A DNA stretch of 6,682 nt from an uncultured Eubacteriales bacterium. Its GTDB lineage: Bacteria; Bacillota; Clostridia; Oscillospirales; UMGS1783. Within the stretch, counting starts at the first letter, position 1, and the number at the start of each line of letters is the position of its first letter. A program made the position numbers and the translations under genes. The notes beneath the pieces are model-generated. The model did not search any database. It was not told the DNA's origin and saw nothing but the letters and a program-made list of their open reading frames with translations. Of the stretch, positions 1 to 5,197 are shown one piece after another. The stretch spans positions 1 to 6,682 of the forward strand of contig CAJLRT010000059.1 of NCBI GenBank assembly GCA_905209135.1, written 5' to 3'.

Positions 1-2
1 GC

Positions 3-1019
3 CGGGGGCGTGCAGCAGCAGATGGGGAAGGCGGTCTTCACCGCGTCCGCCCGGAGCCTGCGCGGCGGCACGGGAAAACGCGCGGCAGGGAAAAGCGCGG
101 GAAGCAGGAGCGGCCCGCGCCTGTGCGCGCGGGGAGCGGCGCGGCGCGTGAAAACGCCGGTTCCGGCAGTGCGCGCCGCCATGGCGGGGACGTCCGTTCG
201 GAAAGCGCGGACCGTACAGACACAGGGGCGCAGGCCGCACCTTCGCAGGCCGCACCTTTGCAGGCCGCACCTTCGCAGGCCGCCCCGGCCGCGCCCGGCG
301 TTCCGGTACAGCCGCAAAGCGCGCCGGCGGAGTACGAGTGGCGTTCGCCTGCCTACAGGCCGGCCCGGGCGGAAGCGCCCGCGCCGCAGGCGGCGGCCGT
401 GCCGGAGGAAAAGACACTGCGCGCGGACGCGCCGGAACCCGGCGACAGCCGGGAAAGAACCGAGCCGGCCCATACGCCGGCAGCCGCAGCGCCGCGTGAC
501 AGCGGATTGTCTGCTCCCGGCGTGCCGGAGGGGGAAAGACCCGCGCTGGAAAGGGACTTTGGGCGGCCGGCCCGGACAGAAGCGCCCGCGCCGCAGGCAG
601 CGGCCGTGCCGGAGGAAAAGGCACTGCGCGCGGACACGCCGGTGGACGCGTGGGATAAGGAGCTGCTCGTGCCTTTCCTGTTTGACGATGCGTCCGCCGC
701 CTGGCAGGAGCGCGAGCGCAGGAGCATGCGCGCCGCCGCCGTGGATGAACGCGGGGACGGACCGGCTAAGGCCTGCCCGGACGGCGAGGCGCTGCGCAGG
801 GCCATGGCCGGCGCGCCGCCCGCGCTTCGCAGACGGATGGACGCACAGTACCGAGGCGCGGTGGAAAACCGCAGGGCGGCTGTGCCGCCGCGCGCCGGCG
901 CCCTGCCGGACGCGGACGCTGCAGGCGAAGCCCGGACGGAGGACGCGCCGGAGAGCCGGACGGCGCGGGTGCGGACGGAGTATCCGCGCGCACGCCGGCG
1001 CAGAAAACGGCGGTGGTGA
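3..1019 (+). CDS. Unrecognised Ala/Pro/Arg-rich low-complexity protein, 5'-truncated
   Basis: The frame is open from the left edge to a TGA at 1017-1019 (338 codons) and holds no ATG before the repeats. The first possible start is a GTG at 123, with an AGGAG at 106-110 that is 12 bases away, further than ideal. Upstream codons have the same composition, so the true start is probably outside the window. I recognise no domain. The protein is dominated by Ala, Pro, Arg, Glu and Gly and looks disordered. It contains four AAPxQ-type pentapeptides (230-289) and a duplicated block of about 25 residues (359-435 and 566-642). A more ordinary segment follows at about 645-860 (for example LLVPFLFDDASAAWQERERR), and the tail is strongly basic (RARRRRKRRW). 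No membrane segment is visible. This frame was preferred over longer overlapping frames because it has charged, helix-like stretches and sensible third-position bias, while the rivals are almost pure Arg/Pro/Ala or Ser/Ala/Gly. Function is unknown. Confidence 0.6.
   Translation, partial: RGRAAADGEGGLHRVRPEPARRHGKTRGREKRGKQERPAPVRAGSGAARENAGSGSARRHGGDVRSESADRTDTGAQAAPSQAAPLQAAPSQAAPAAPGVPVQPQSAPAEYEWRSPAYRPARAEAPAPQAAAVPEEKTLRADAPEPGDSRERTEPAHTPAAAAPRDSGLSAPGVPEGERPALERDFGRPARTEAPAPQAAAVPEEKALRADTPVDAWDKELLVPFLFDDASAAWQERERRSMRAAAVDERGDGPAKACPDGEALRRAMAGAPPALRRRMDAQYRGAVENRRAAVPPRAGALPDADAAGEARTEDAPESRTARVRTEYPRARRRRKRRW
230..289 (+). repeat. 15-bp tandem repeat, about four units
   Basis: The unit GCAGGCCGCACCTTC occurs at 230-244, again at 245-259 with one change, exactly at 260-274, and in a diverged form at 275-289. 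It is in frame with the surrounding coding sequence and encodes consecutive five-residue units (QAAPS, QAAPL, QAAPS, QAAPA). Short in-frame units like this expand and contract by slippage, so copy number may differ between strains or be misassembled. Confidence 0.85.
359..435 (+). repeat. Direct repeat copy 1 (period 207 bp / 69 codons)
   Basis: This block matches 566-642 at an offset of exactly 207 bases. I count five mismatches over the aligned 75 bases from 361. Both copies are in frame and encode near-identical peptides containing the core EAPAPQAAAVPEEK. The separation is a multiple of three, which fits an in-frame segmental duplication within the truncated low-complexity gene. Confidence 0.85.
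566..642 (+). repeat. Direct repeat copy 2 (period 207 bp / 69 codons)
   Basis: Second copy of the block at 359-435. Differences include K-T versus K-A after the VPEE motif and RADA versus RADT near the end. The 69-codon intervening sequence is not itself obviously repeated further downstream, so this looks like two copies rather than a long array. Confidence 0.85.
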
Positions 1020-1101
1020 GCGCGCGTACAGGGGGAGACGAGCCGGACGCGGATTGTGCGGGAAAAGCAGGCCTGCGTTTGGCAGGTTTAACCGGAAAAT
1101 G

Positions 1102-1136
1102 AAAAACAACGCCCGACCTGTCAGGCGTTGTTTTTT
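1102..1136. terminator. Bidirectional intrinsic terminator
   Basis: Positions 1102-1113 (AAAAACAACGCC) pair perfectly with 1124-1135 (GGCGTTGTTTTT), enclosing a 10-base loop that can partly pair itself. On the + strand the stem ends in six T residues (1131-1136). On the - strand the A run at 1102-1106 becomes the T run. It sits between the stop of the low-complexity gene (1019) and the stop of the convergent pyrophosphatase gene (1213), so it can end both transcripts. Confidence 0.88.
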
Positions 1137-1212
1137 ATGCGCGTCCGGCGCGGGCGGGGCCTGCCCTCTTTCCCGCCCGCATTGGGGCGCGGCGGCAGGG
1201 GGCGCGGCCGGA

Positions 1213-1743
1213 TTATAGGAAGGATTCGTTGTACTGCCGGATGGCGCGCGCCACCGTCTGCACGGCCTCGGTGCGGCCCATGGCCGCGTCGACCGCCGTC
1301 TGCCTGCCCTCCAGGGTTTTGTATACCGAGAAAAAGTGGCGCATTTCGTCAAAGATATGGGCGGGCAGCTCGCTGATGTCGCGGTAGGAGCTGTACGTCG
1401 GGTCGCCGAACGGGATGGCGATGATCTTTTCGTCGTTCATATTGTCGTCCACCATGCTGATGACGCCGATGGGATAACAGCGCACCATCACGAGCGGGTC
1501 GATCGCTTCGCTGCAGAGCACAAGCACGTCGAGCGGGTCGCCGTCGTCCGCGTAGGTGCGCGGAATGAAGCCGTAGTTGGCGGGGTAATGGGTGGAGGTG
1601 TACAGCACGCGGTCGAGCACGAGCAGGCCGGTTTCCTTGTCCAGCTCGTATTTTCGCTTGCTGCCCTTTTCAATCTCGATGATGGCGATAAAGTCCTCGG
1701 GCTGAATGCGTTCCGGGGCGATGCTGTGCCAGATATTAGCCAT
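1213..1743 (-). CDS. ppa: Inorganic pyrophosphatase, family I (soluble)
   Basis: Hydrolyses pyrophosphate to two phosphates in the cytoplasm using Mg2+, pulling biosynthetic reactions forward. The product is 176 residues, the usual bacterial size. The family I signature is present as DGDPLDV (residues 67-73), carrying the metal-binding aspartates D67, D69 and D72. By comparison with the E. coli enzyme the other active-site positions are also present: K31 and E33 in KYE, R45, Y53, Y57, D99 and D104 with K106 (in VDDNMNDEK), and Y141-K142 in FFSVYKTLE. The gene therefore looks intact and active. The ATG at 1743 is preceded by AGAGGA (1751-1756 on the complement) at a 7-base spacing, and a sigma-A-like promoter lies just upstream. 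It is monocistronic and convergent with the gene to its left, sharing a terminator. This is a housekeeping gene; nothing suggests transfer. Confidence 0.97.
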   Translation of the reverse strand: MANIWHSIAPERIQPEDFIAIIEIEKGSKRKYELDKETGLLVLDRVLYTSTHYPANYGFIPRTYADDGDPLDVLVLCSEAIDPLVMVRCYPIGVISMVDDNMNDEKIIAIPFGDPTYSSYRDISELPAHIFDEMRHFFSVYKTLEGRQTAVDAAMGRTEAVQTVARAIRQYNESFL

Positions 1744-2129
1744 TTTTCATTCCTCTTTTCATTTCTGCGCGGGATTTTTCTGCGCTCTATTCTACTATAA
1801 ACGCCGCCGCCGCGCAACAGGGGCCGCGCGGGTTGTTTTTGTGCCGTGCGCAAAATGGTGTGCTGAACCGCGCCGCCGCTGAATATACTGCCTACAGGGG
1901 CGGTGTGCCCGGCCGTCAGATTCATGGATTTCCGGGCCCCCAGTGAAGTCCGTACCCTGAAGCCGGCGGCGCCAGCAGCCACTGAATGAACAGCATGCGC
2001 GAAGAGATCTTTGTGGAAAAATCCTGCATAAAAGGGACGGCTGCGGCGCTGCGCTGCGCGTTTGCAAAAAGAGCGCCGTTCAAAAGAGAAAAGGGGAGCA
2101 CAGAAGGAGGCGGGCCGCCTTTTGAAAAA
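1744..2129. other. Intergenic region, no gene recognised
   Basis: This 386-base gap between two - strand genes holds the ppa ribosome binding site and promoter at its left end. Several open frames cross it on both strands, but none has a ribosome binding site, a plausible start and natural composition together. At 2108-2120 there is a compact GC-rich inverted repeat (AGGCGGGCCGCCT) just past the stop of the membrane-protein gene. It has no T run on the - strand, so it is at best a weak terminator. I recognise no known structured RNA here. Confidence 0.5.
1789..1817 (-). promoter_or_regulatory. Sigma-A-type promoter for ppa
   Basis: On the - strand, TTGCGC (complement of 1812-1817) and TAGAAT (complement of 1789-1794) are separated by 17 bases, close to TTGACA-17-TATAAT. 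This places the transcript start near 1782, about 40 bases before the ppa ATG and ahead of its ribosome binding site. Confidence 0.6.
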
Positions 2130-2600
2130 TTATTCTTCCCGGCCGTTGATTCCCTCGCGGACGCCTTTCGCGATTTCCTTTGCCGCAGTTCCCGCAGCCG
2201 GCGCCAGCGCTTCCATTCCCTCTTTTGCAACGGGAATCACTTGCTGCGCTTTAAACGCCGCAATTTCTCTGCGCATGGCAAATTTATAGATGGACGCCCC
2301 GCCCATACAGGCCGCAATGATGATAAATCCGCCGGCCAAATAGAAAACAGAAGCGGATTCTGATTTGTCCAGCAGGTCGGACAGCTCATAATATCTGTAA
2401 CTGAATCCGTTGGCGTGAAATTCTTCATCCCGCTGTGCTTTTACGGCGTTTGTGTCAATTCCGGAGCTTCGGGATATTCCGGCGGCGATGAGTAATGAGC
2501 CGCCCAGAATCCCGGCGAATAAAACAATAACCGCCAGTATAATGATTTTTCTCTTTGTTTTCTGATACGCTGTTTCATTGAAAAAGGGTTTCGGTTCCAT
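2130..2600 (-). CDS. Hypothetical membrane protein with two transmembrane segments
   Basis: A 156-residue protein that I do not recognise. It begins with a short polar, basic N-terminus (TKRK just before the membrane), then a first hydrophobic helix at about residues 19-42. A polar loop of about 40 residues follows, rich in charged and Tyr residues (NGFSYRYYELSDLLDKSES). A second helix spans about 85-106, and a 50-residue basic/amphipathic tail contains AKEGMEALAPAAGTAAKEIAKG. With a basic N-terminus both ends are probably cytoplasmic and the loop external. A TTG at 2621 would add seven residues, but the ATG at 2600 is chosen because a perfect AGGAGGT lies at 2611-2617. The gene is visibly richer in A and T than its neighbours (for example 19 G+C in 2521-2580), perhaps reflecting transfer or simply Ile/Phe/Lys-rich membrane coding. 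It appears monocistronic. Function is unknown. Confidence 0.8.
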   Translation of the reverse strand: MEPKPFFNETAYQKTKRKIIILAVIVLFAGILGGSLLIAAGISRSSGIDTNAVKAQRDEEFHANGFSYRYYELSDLLDKSESASVFYLAGGFIIIAACMGGASIYKFAMRREIAAFKAQQVIPVAKEGMEALAPAAGTAAKEIAKGVREGINGREE

Positions 2601-2610
2601 GCAGAACAAC

Positions 2611-2617
2611 ACCTCCT
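2611..2617 (-). promoter_or_regulatory. Ribosome binding site that fixes the start at 2600
   Basis: AGGAGGT on the - strand (complement of 2611-2617) is a full anti-16S match, 10 bases before the ATG at 2600. It overlaps the region that would be coding if translation began at the TTG at 2621, arguing against that longer version. Confidence 0.85.
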
Positions 2618-2624
2618 GCAAAAT

Positions 2625-2653
2625 ATGATACCCTATTTTGAAGTAAAAAGCAA
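2625..2653 (-). promoter_or_regulatory. Sigma-A-type promoter for the 156-residue membrane protein
   Basis: TTGCTT (complement of 2648-2653) and TATCAT (complement of 2625-2630) lie 17 bases apart on the - strand. The predicted transcript start is about 2617-2619, immediately at the ribosome binding site, giving an unusually short leader of roughly 18 bases. Confidence 0.6.
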
Positions 2654-3007
2654 TGGAGTATGGACGCGAAATGGAATGGGCCGCAGTCGTGCGGCGCAGG
2701 GCCGCATATTACGCGCTCTCCGGTCGTTGTCCGGGCCGGACGGAGGCGCGGGCGCAAACCCGCATGCGCGATGGCGGCGCGGGGCCGTGCATGCAGGCGC
2801 GGGCGGCGGGGGCGGCGGCTGCGGCCGGTACAGCCCTGCGGCGGCGCGGCCCGGCTCCGGACATTTTCCGGGCGTTCCGGCGGGCTTGCGGCGCGTGCGC
2901 TCTCTCTGCGCCCCTGCGCAGACCGGGTGAGGGCAGGCGGCGGGCATGCCGCGTTCCTTCGGCCTCTGCAAGCGGCAAAGGCCGGCACACACAAAACGGG
3001 CGGCGGG
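2654..3007. other. GC-rich intergenic region, no convincing gene
   Basis: About 350 bases between the promoter of the leftward membrane protein and the promoter-like element of the rightward spoVM operon. It is extremely rich in G and C, so long frames stay open in several phases on both strands. Their translations are Arg/Ala/Pro/Cys-rich, lack ribosome binding sites and run into the flanking real genes. I see none of the conserved cores of tRNA, SRP RNA, RNase P RNA or tmRNA. Confidence 0.5.
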
Positions 3008-3015
3008 CATATACT
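3008..3015 (+). promoter_or_regulatory. Possible sigma-E-like -10 element for the spoVM operon
   Basis: CATATACT matches the B. subtilis sigma-E -10 consensus (CATACAnT) except at the fifth base, and lies 40 bases before the 53-residue ORF. It also contains TATACT, a fair sigma-A -10. No good -35 of either class sits at the right distance, so the assignment rests mainly on the expectation that spoVM is a mother-cell gene. Confidence 0.35.
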
Positions 3016-3047
3016 GCAATAGATGCGAGTGAAAGGAATGGGTGGCG

Positions 3048-3209
3048 ATGTGCGGACGCGGAAGGGGCAAGGGCGTGCTATACGGCGTGGGCATGCTGCT
3101 GATCGGTATGGCGGCGGGCATTCTCATCTCCATGGTCATCCCTTACAGCGTAATTGTGTTCCTGCTCGCATTCATCCTACTGATTTTGGGATTTTTGCTT
3201 GTAAAGTAA
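3048..3209 (+). CDS. Small two-helix membrane protein upstream of spoVM
   Basis: A 53-residue protein beginning MCGRGRGKG, followed by two hydrophobic segments at about residues 9-30 and 32-52, with a Pro at the turn (MVIPYS) and a terminal Lys. The basic glycine-rich N-terminus and the Lys at the end suggest a tight hairpin with both ends in the cytoplasm. Spaced glycines (GVLYGVG, LIGMAAG) could support helix packing. AAAGGA at 3032-3037 precedes the ATG by 10 bases; an in-frame GTG at 3042 is an alternative that would add two residues. The stop is 14 bases before the spoVM start with no terminator between, so the two are very probably co-transcribed. Synteny suggests expression in the mother cell and a membrane role during spore formation, but this is inference. 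I recognise no named family, and the composition (long aliphatic runs framed by a good start and stop) is why I accept it as a gene. Confidence 0.8.
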   Translation: MCGRGRGKGVLYGVGMLLIGMAAGILISMVIPYSVIVFLLAFILLILGFLLVK

Positions 3210-3210
3210 C

Positions 3211-3217
3211 GGGAGGA
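3211..3217 (+). promoter_or_regulatory. Ribosome binding site of spoVM
   Basis: GGGAGGA lies 6 bases before the ATG at 3224, directly after the stop of the upstream small gene. It is the main nucleotide-level support that the 26-codon frame is translated, and selects this ATG over the longer open frame running through it. Confidence 0.85.
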
Positions 3218-3223
3218 AGCAGT

Positions 3224-3304
3224 ATGAAAGTAGTCGTCGTAAGGCCGCCGCGGTTTGTGGGCGGGTTTCTCCGGGCCATTTTCAAGATCGGCCGCGGGAA
3301 ATAG
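3224..3304 (+). CDS. spoVM: Stage V sporulation protein M (SpoVM)
   Basis: A 26-residue protein, exactly the length of B. subtilis SpoVM, aligning without gaps from memory: PRFVGGFLRAIF here against PKFLGGIVRAML there (residues 9-20). Shared positions include M1, K2, P9, F11, G13, G14, R17 and A18. SpoVM is a short amphipathic helix that recognises the convex forespore membrane in the mother cell and anchors the scaffold ATPase SpoIVA; it also binds the protease FtsH in B. subtilis. The start is fixed by the ribosome binding site 6 bases upstream, and the stop is TAG at 3302-3304. It follows the 53-residue membrane protein by 14 bases and is ended by a strong terminator. The N-terminal residues are Val-rich (KVVVVR) and residue 8 is Pro, giving a Pro-Pro pair where B. 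subtilis has Leu-Pro. It is so short that automated gene callers would usually miss it or bury it in the longer frame from 3023. Confidence 0.92.
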   Translation: MKVVVVRPPRFVGGFLRAIFKIGRGK

Positions 3305-3325
3305 TCGGAAAACAGCATACATATG

Positions 3326-3371
3326 AGCAAACCGGGTGCGGCGCGGCAGGCGCCGGCCCGTTTGCTTTTTT
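3326..3371 (+). terminator. Intrinsic terminator after spoVM
   Basis: AGCAAAC (3326-3332) pairs with GTTTGCT (3360-3366), and an inner GGCGC/GCGCC stem (3340-3344 with 3350-3354) closes on a 5-base loop. Six T residues follow at 3366-3371. It separates the spoVM operon from the sipL-like gene, which therefore needs its own promoter. Confidence 0.88.
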
Positions 3372-3398
3372 CGCCTTATTTGGCATAAAACGCCGCTG

Positions 3399-3406
3399 CG
3401 TACAAT
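3399..3406 (+). promoter_or_regulatory. Possible promoter -10 element of the sipL-like gene
   Basis: CGTACAAT differs from the sigma-E -10 form CATACAAT at one base, and includes TACAAT, five of six matches to the sigma-A -10. A TTGGCA at 3380-3385 could be a sigma-A -35 but with a short 15-base spacer; no clear sigma-E -35 is seen. A promoter is required here because a terminator lies upstream, but its class is uncertain. Confidence 0.4.
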
Positions 3407-3467
3407 ATATATGTGCTGTACCGGTAAACTTTTGATGGATAGATAAAACAGTGAATGAGGTGTTTTC

Positions 3468-4991
3468 ATGGATATGTCACGCAGGGCGGTAAGGGTCAGC
3501 GAAAAGGTGTTCGAGGCGTGCAGCGAATGTATTAAAGAGCTGGAAGTCGTGATTCCGGACTATTATCCGGAAGTGATGAAGATTGTGCGCACCGAGGCCA
3601 TCCCGATGGTGCGCCAGAACCGGCTCGGCGCCGGCAAGCTCTCGGTGGAGGGGAACCTGCTCTTTGTGCTGCTCTACCAGTCGGGCGACGGCAAGGGGCT
3701 GTGCAGCTATACCTGCCAGACCGATTTTACGCATGTGTTTGAACTGCCGTCCGAGCTGGAGGGCAACGTCCGTTCCCGGGCCAAGACGGAGTATGTGAGC
3801 TGCAAGCTGCTCTCCAGCCGCAAAGGCGTGCTCAAGGCGGTGCTGGGCATATATACGAGCGTTACGGCGGAGCGCCAGATCAGCCTGCCCGCGGCGGCGG
3901 GCGAGGAGATCCTGCTGCTCACAAAGCCTGTGCGCGTATCCGAAATGGTCGGGTTCGGCGAGAAATTCTTCAAGATCGCGGAGACGGGCGAGCTCGACGC
4001 AGGGCAGGGCATGGTCGGCGCTCCGCTGCGCACGGACGCGTTCGCAATGTTTAAGGAACAGAAAATTATCAACAACAAAGTCATCGCCAAGGGTGAGCTG
4101 AACGTGCGCACCCTGTACGTGACCGACGACGACCGGGTCGACAGCGCCGCGTTCGTATTCCCCTTTTCGCAGATTGTGGACGTGGACGGCGTGGACGACG
4201 GCTGCGACTGCAGCGTGAAATTCGGCGTGTGCGACATGAACGTCAACCTGACCGAGTCCGTGGACGGGAGCCGGAGCGTATTTGAATACGATTTCACCCT
4301 CTCCGCCAACGCCGTCGCCCTGCGCACCGCCGAGACGGAGCTGATCTGCGACGCGTTCAACACCGGCTTTGAAATGACGACCGAGCTGAAAACGGCGGCG
4401 TTTGAGGAGTATACCGGGACGGTGCGCGGCACGGCGACCATCAAGCAGCGGGTGGCGGTCTCGGAGGGGATTACCGATGTGTGCGACGTGACCGGCGCCG
4501 TCCGCATCGACACGAGCGAGACGGTGGGCGCCGTCGTCAAGCTCGGCGGCGGGATCGACCTGAAAATCCTGTGCCTCGACGGCGAGGCGGAGATGATCAG
4601 CGTGGATAAATCGGTTTCTTTCGAGGCCGATTTCCAGGTCACGGCCGGCGCGAACATGCGCTACGAACCGGAGGCGACGATTCAGTCGGTCATCGCCGAG
4701 CCGGTCGGCGAAAACGAGCTGGAGCTCAAAATCCAGCTTTATGCGGAGATCGGCGTCTATATAAGCCGCCGGGAGGAGTACCTGTGCGACATGCAGGTAG
4801 ACGAGAGCCGGGCCAAGACAACGAGCGGCCTGCCGGTCGTATCGGTCTACTTCGCTACGGCGGGCGAGCCGGTCTGGGATATCGCCAAGCGCTATAACGT
4901 AAGCCCGGAGCGCATACGCGAGCTCAACGGGGTGGACGGCAGCGCCATCTCCGAAACCAAGCGCCTGCTGCTGCCTCGCCGCTGCCGCTGA
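3468..4991 (+). CDS. sipL: SipL-like spore coat morphogenetic protein (SPOCS/DUF3794 repeats + LysM)
   Basis: A 507-residue protein without signal peptide or membrane segment, so a mother-cell cytoplasmic protein. Three beta-rich SPOCS/DUF3794-like repeats can be traced at about residues 20-135, 195-310 and 312-440. A C-terminal LysM domain occupies about 460-503, with GEPVWDIAKRYNVSPERI, ELNG and a final LLLP matching the fold's usual GDTLWxIA...N...LxIP pattern; W470 is the conserved tryptophan. This order and length match C. difficile SipL, the functional counterpart of B. subtilis SpoVID, whose LysM domain binds SpoIVA so that coat encases the forespore. The ATG at 3468 has GAGGTG 5 bases upstream (3457-3462). 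A second in-frame ATG two codons later is less well placed. The neighbour spoVM encodes the other membrane-side partner of SpoIVA, which supports the assignment. Other DUF3794-LysM proteins exist in Clostridia, so orthology to SipL rather than a paralogue is inferred. Confidence 0.88.
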   Translation: MDMSRRAVRVSEKVFEACSECIKELEVVIPDYYPEVMKIVRTEAIPMVRQNRLGAGKLSVEGNLLFVLLYQSGDGKGLCSYTCQTDFTHVFELPSELEGNVRSRAKTEYVSCKLLSSRKGVLKAVLGIYTSVTAERQISLPAAAGEEILLLTKPVRVSEMVGFGEKFFKIAETGELDAGQGMVGAPLRTDAFAMFKEQKIINNKVIAKGELNVRTLYVTDDDRVDSAAFVFPFSQIVDVDGVDDGCDCSVKFGVCDMNVNLTESVDGSRSVFEYDFTLSANAVALRTAETELICDAFNTGFEMTTELKTAAFEEYTGTVRGTATIKQRVAVSEGITDVCDVTGAVRIDTSETVGAVVKLGGGIDLKILCLDGEAEMISVDKSVSFEADFQVTAGANMRYEPEATIQSVIAEPVGENELELKIQLYAEIGVYISRREEYLCDMQVDESRAKTTSGLPVVSVYFATAGEPVWDIAKRYNVSPERIRELNGVDGSAISETKRLLLPRRCR

Positions 4992-5033
4992 CGCAGGGCG
5001 GCCGCGCCGTGCGGAAGAGCGCCGGATAGATTA

Positions 5034-5064
5034 AGGCCGGAGGACAGAAACTGTCCTCCGGCCT
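5034..5064. terminator. Perfect 14-bp hairpin between convergent genes
   Basis: AGGCCGGAGGACAG (5034-5047) and its exact reverse complement (5051-5064) flank a three-base AAA loop (TTT on the other strand). It lies 42 bases after the sipL-like stop. Neither side has a T run, so it is not a standard intrinsic terminator, but position and stability suggest transcript ending or 3'-end protection. Another GC-rich inverted repeat (9-bp arms at 5146-5154 and 5163-5171) lies nearer the deacetylase stop. Confidence 0.6.
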
Positions 5065-5197
5065 GTGCCGCGTGCCGCGGGGCTGCGGGGGGGGATGGGT
5101 GGCAGCCCCGCCTTTGTCCGGTTCTGCGGCGCACGCAGCCGGATTCACGCCGCCGCCGCGGGGGCGGCGTGGCGGGCAAATGCGCGGCGGCGCGGGG

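Noticed and set aside
353..805. 150-codon open frame on the - strand opposite the low-complexity gene
   Set aside because: The product is Ser/Ala/Gly-rich without a ribosome binding site, typical of the antisense of an Ala/Pro/Glu-rich gene.
10..1218. 402-codon open frame on the + strand, longer than the chosen gene
   Set aside because: Its translation is almost entirely Arg, Pro, Ala and Cys, it runs through the terminator at 1102-1136, and the frame ending at 1019 has more natural composition. It is a shadow of high G+C.
1881..1891. A second ATATACTGC string resembling the sigma-E-like element at 3008-3015
   Set aside because: No + strand gene follows it and no -35 element is visible, so it is most likely coincidence.
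1922..2036. Short - strand frame of about 35 codons starting near 2029, and weak inverted repeats around 1921-1990
   Set aside because: There is no ribosome binding site, the pairing arms are only five bases, and no known RNA motif is visible.
2633..3139. 168-codon - strand open frame across the GC-rich gap
   Set aside because: Pro/Arg/Ala/Cys-rich, no ribosome binding site, and it overlaps the promoter of one real gene and most of the 53-residue gene.
3023..3304. 93-codon open frame containing spoVM as its C-terminus
   Set aside because: Its first part overlaps the 53-residue membrane protein in another frame and is not SpoVM-like. The ribosome binding site at 3211-3217 and the 26-residue family length both point to the ATG at 3224.
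3316..3324. CATACATAT resembling a sigma-E or sigma-K -10 element just after spoVM
   Set aside because: It lies before the terminator at 3326-3371, so a transcript from it would end at once. No matching -35 is present.
3707..4657. 316-codon - strand open frame opposite the sipL-like gene
   Set aside because: Ser/Thr/Pro-rich antisense product without start signals; the + strand carries a clear LysM domain.
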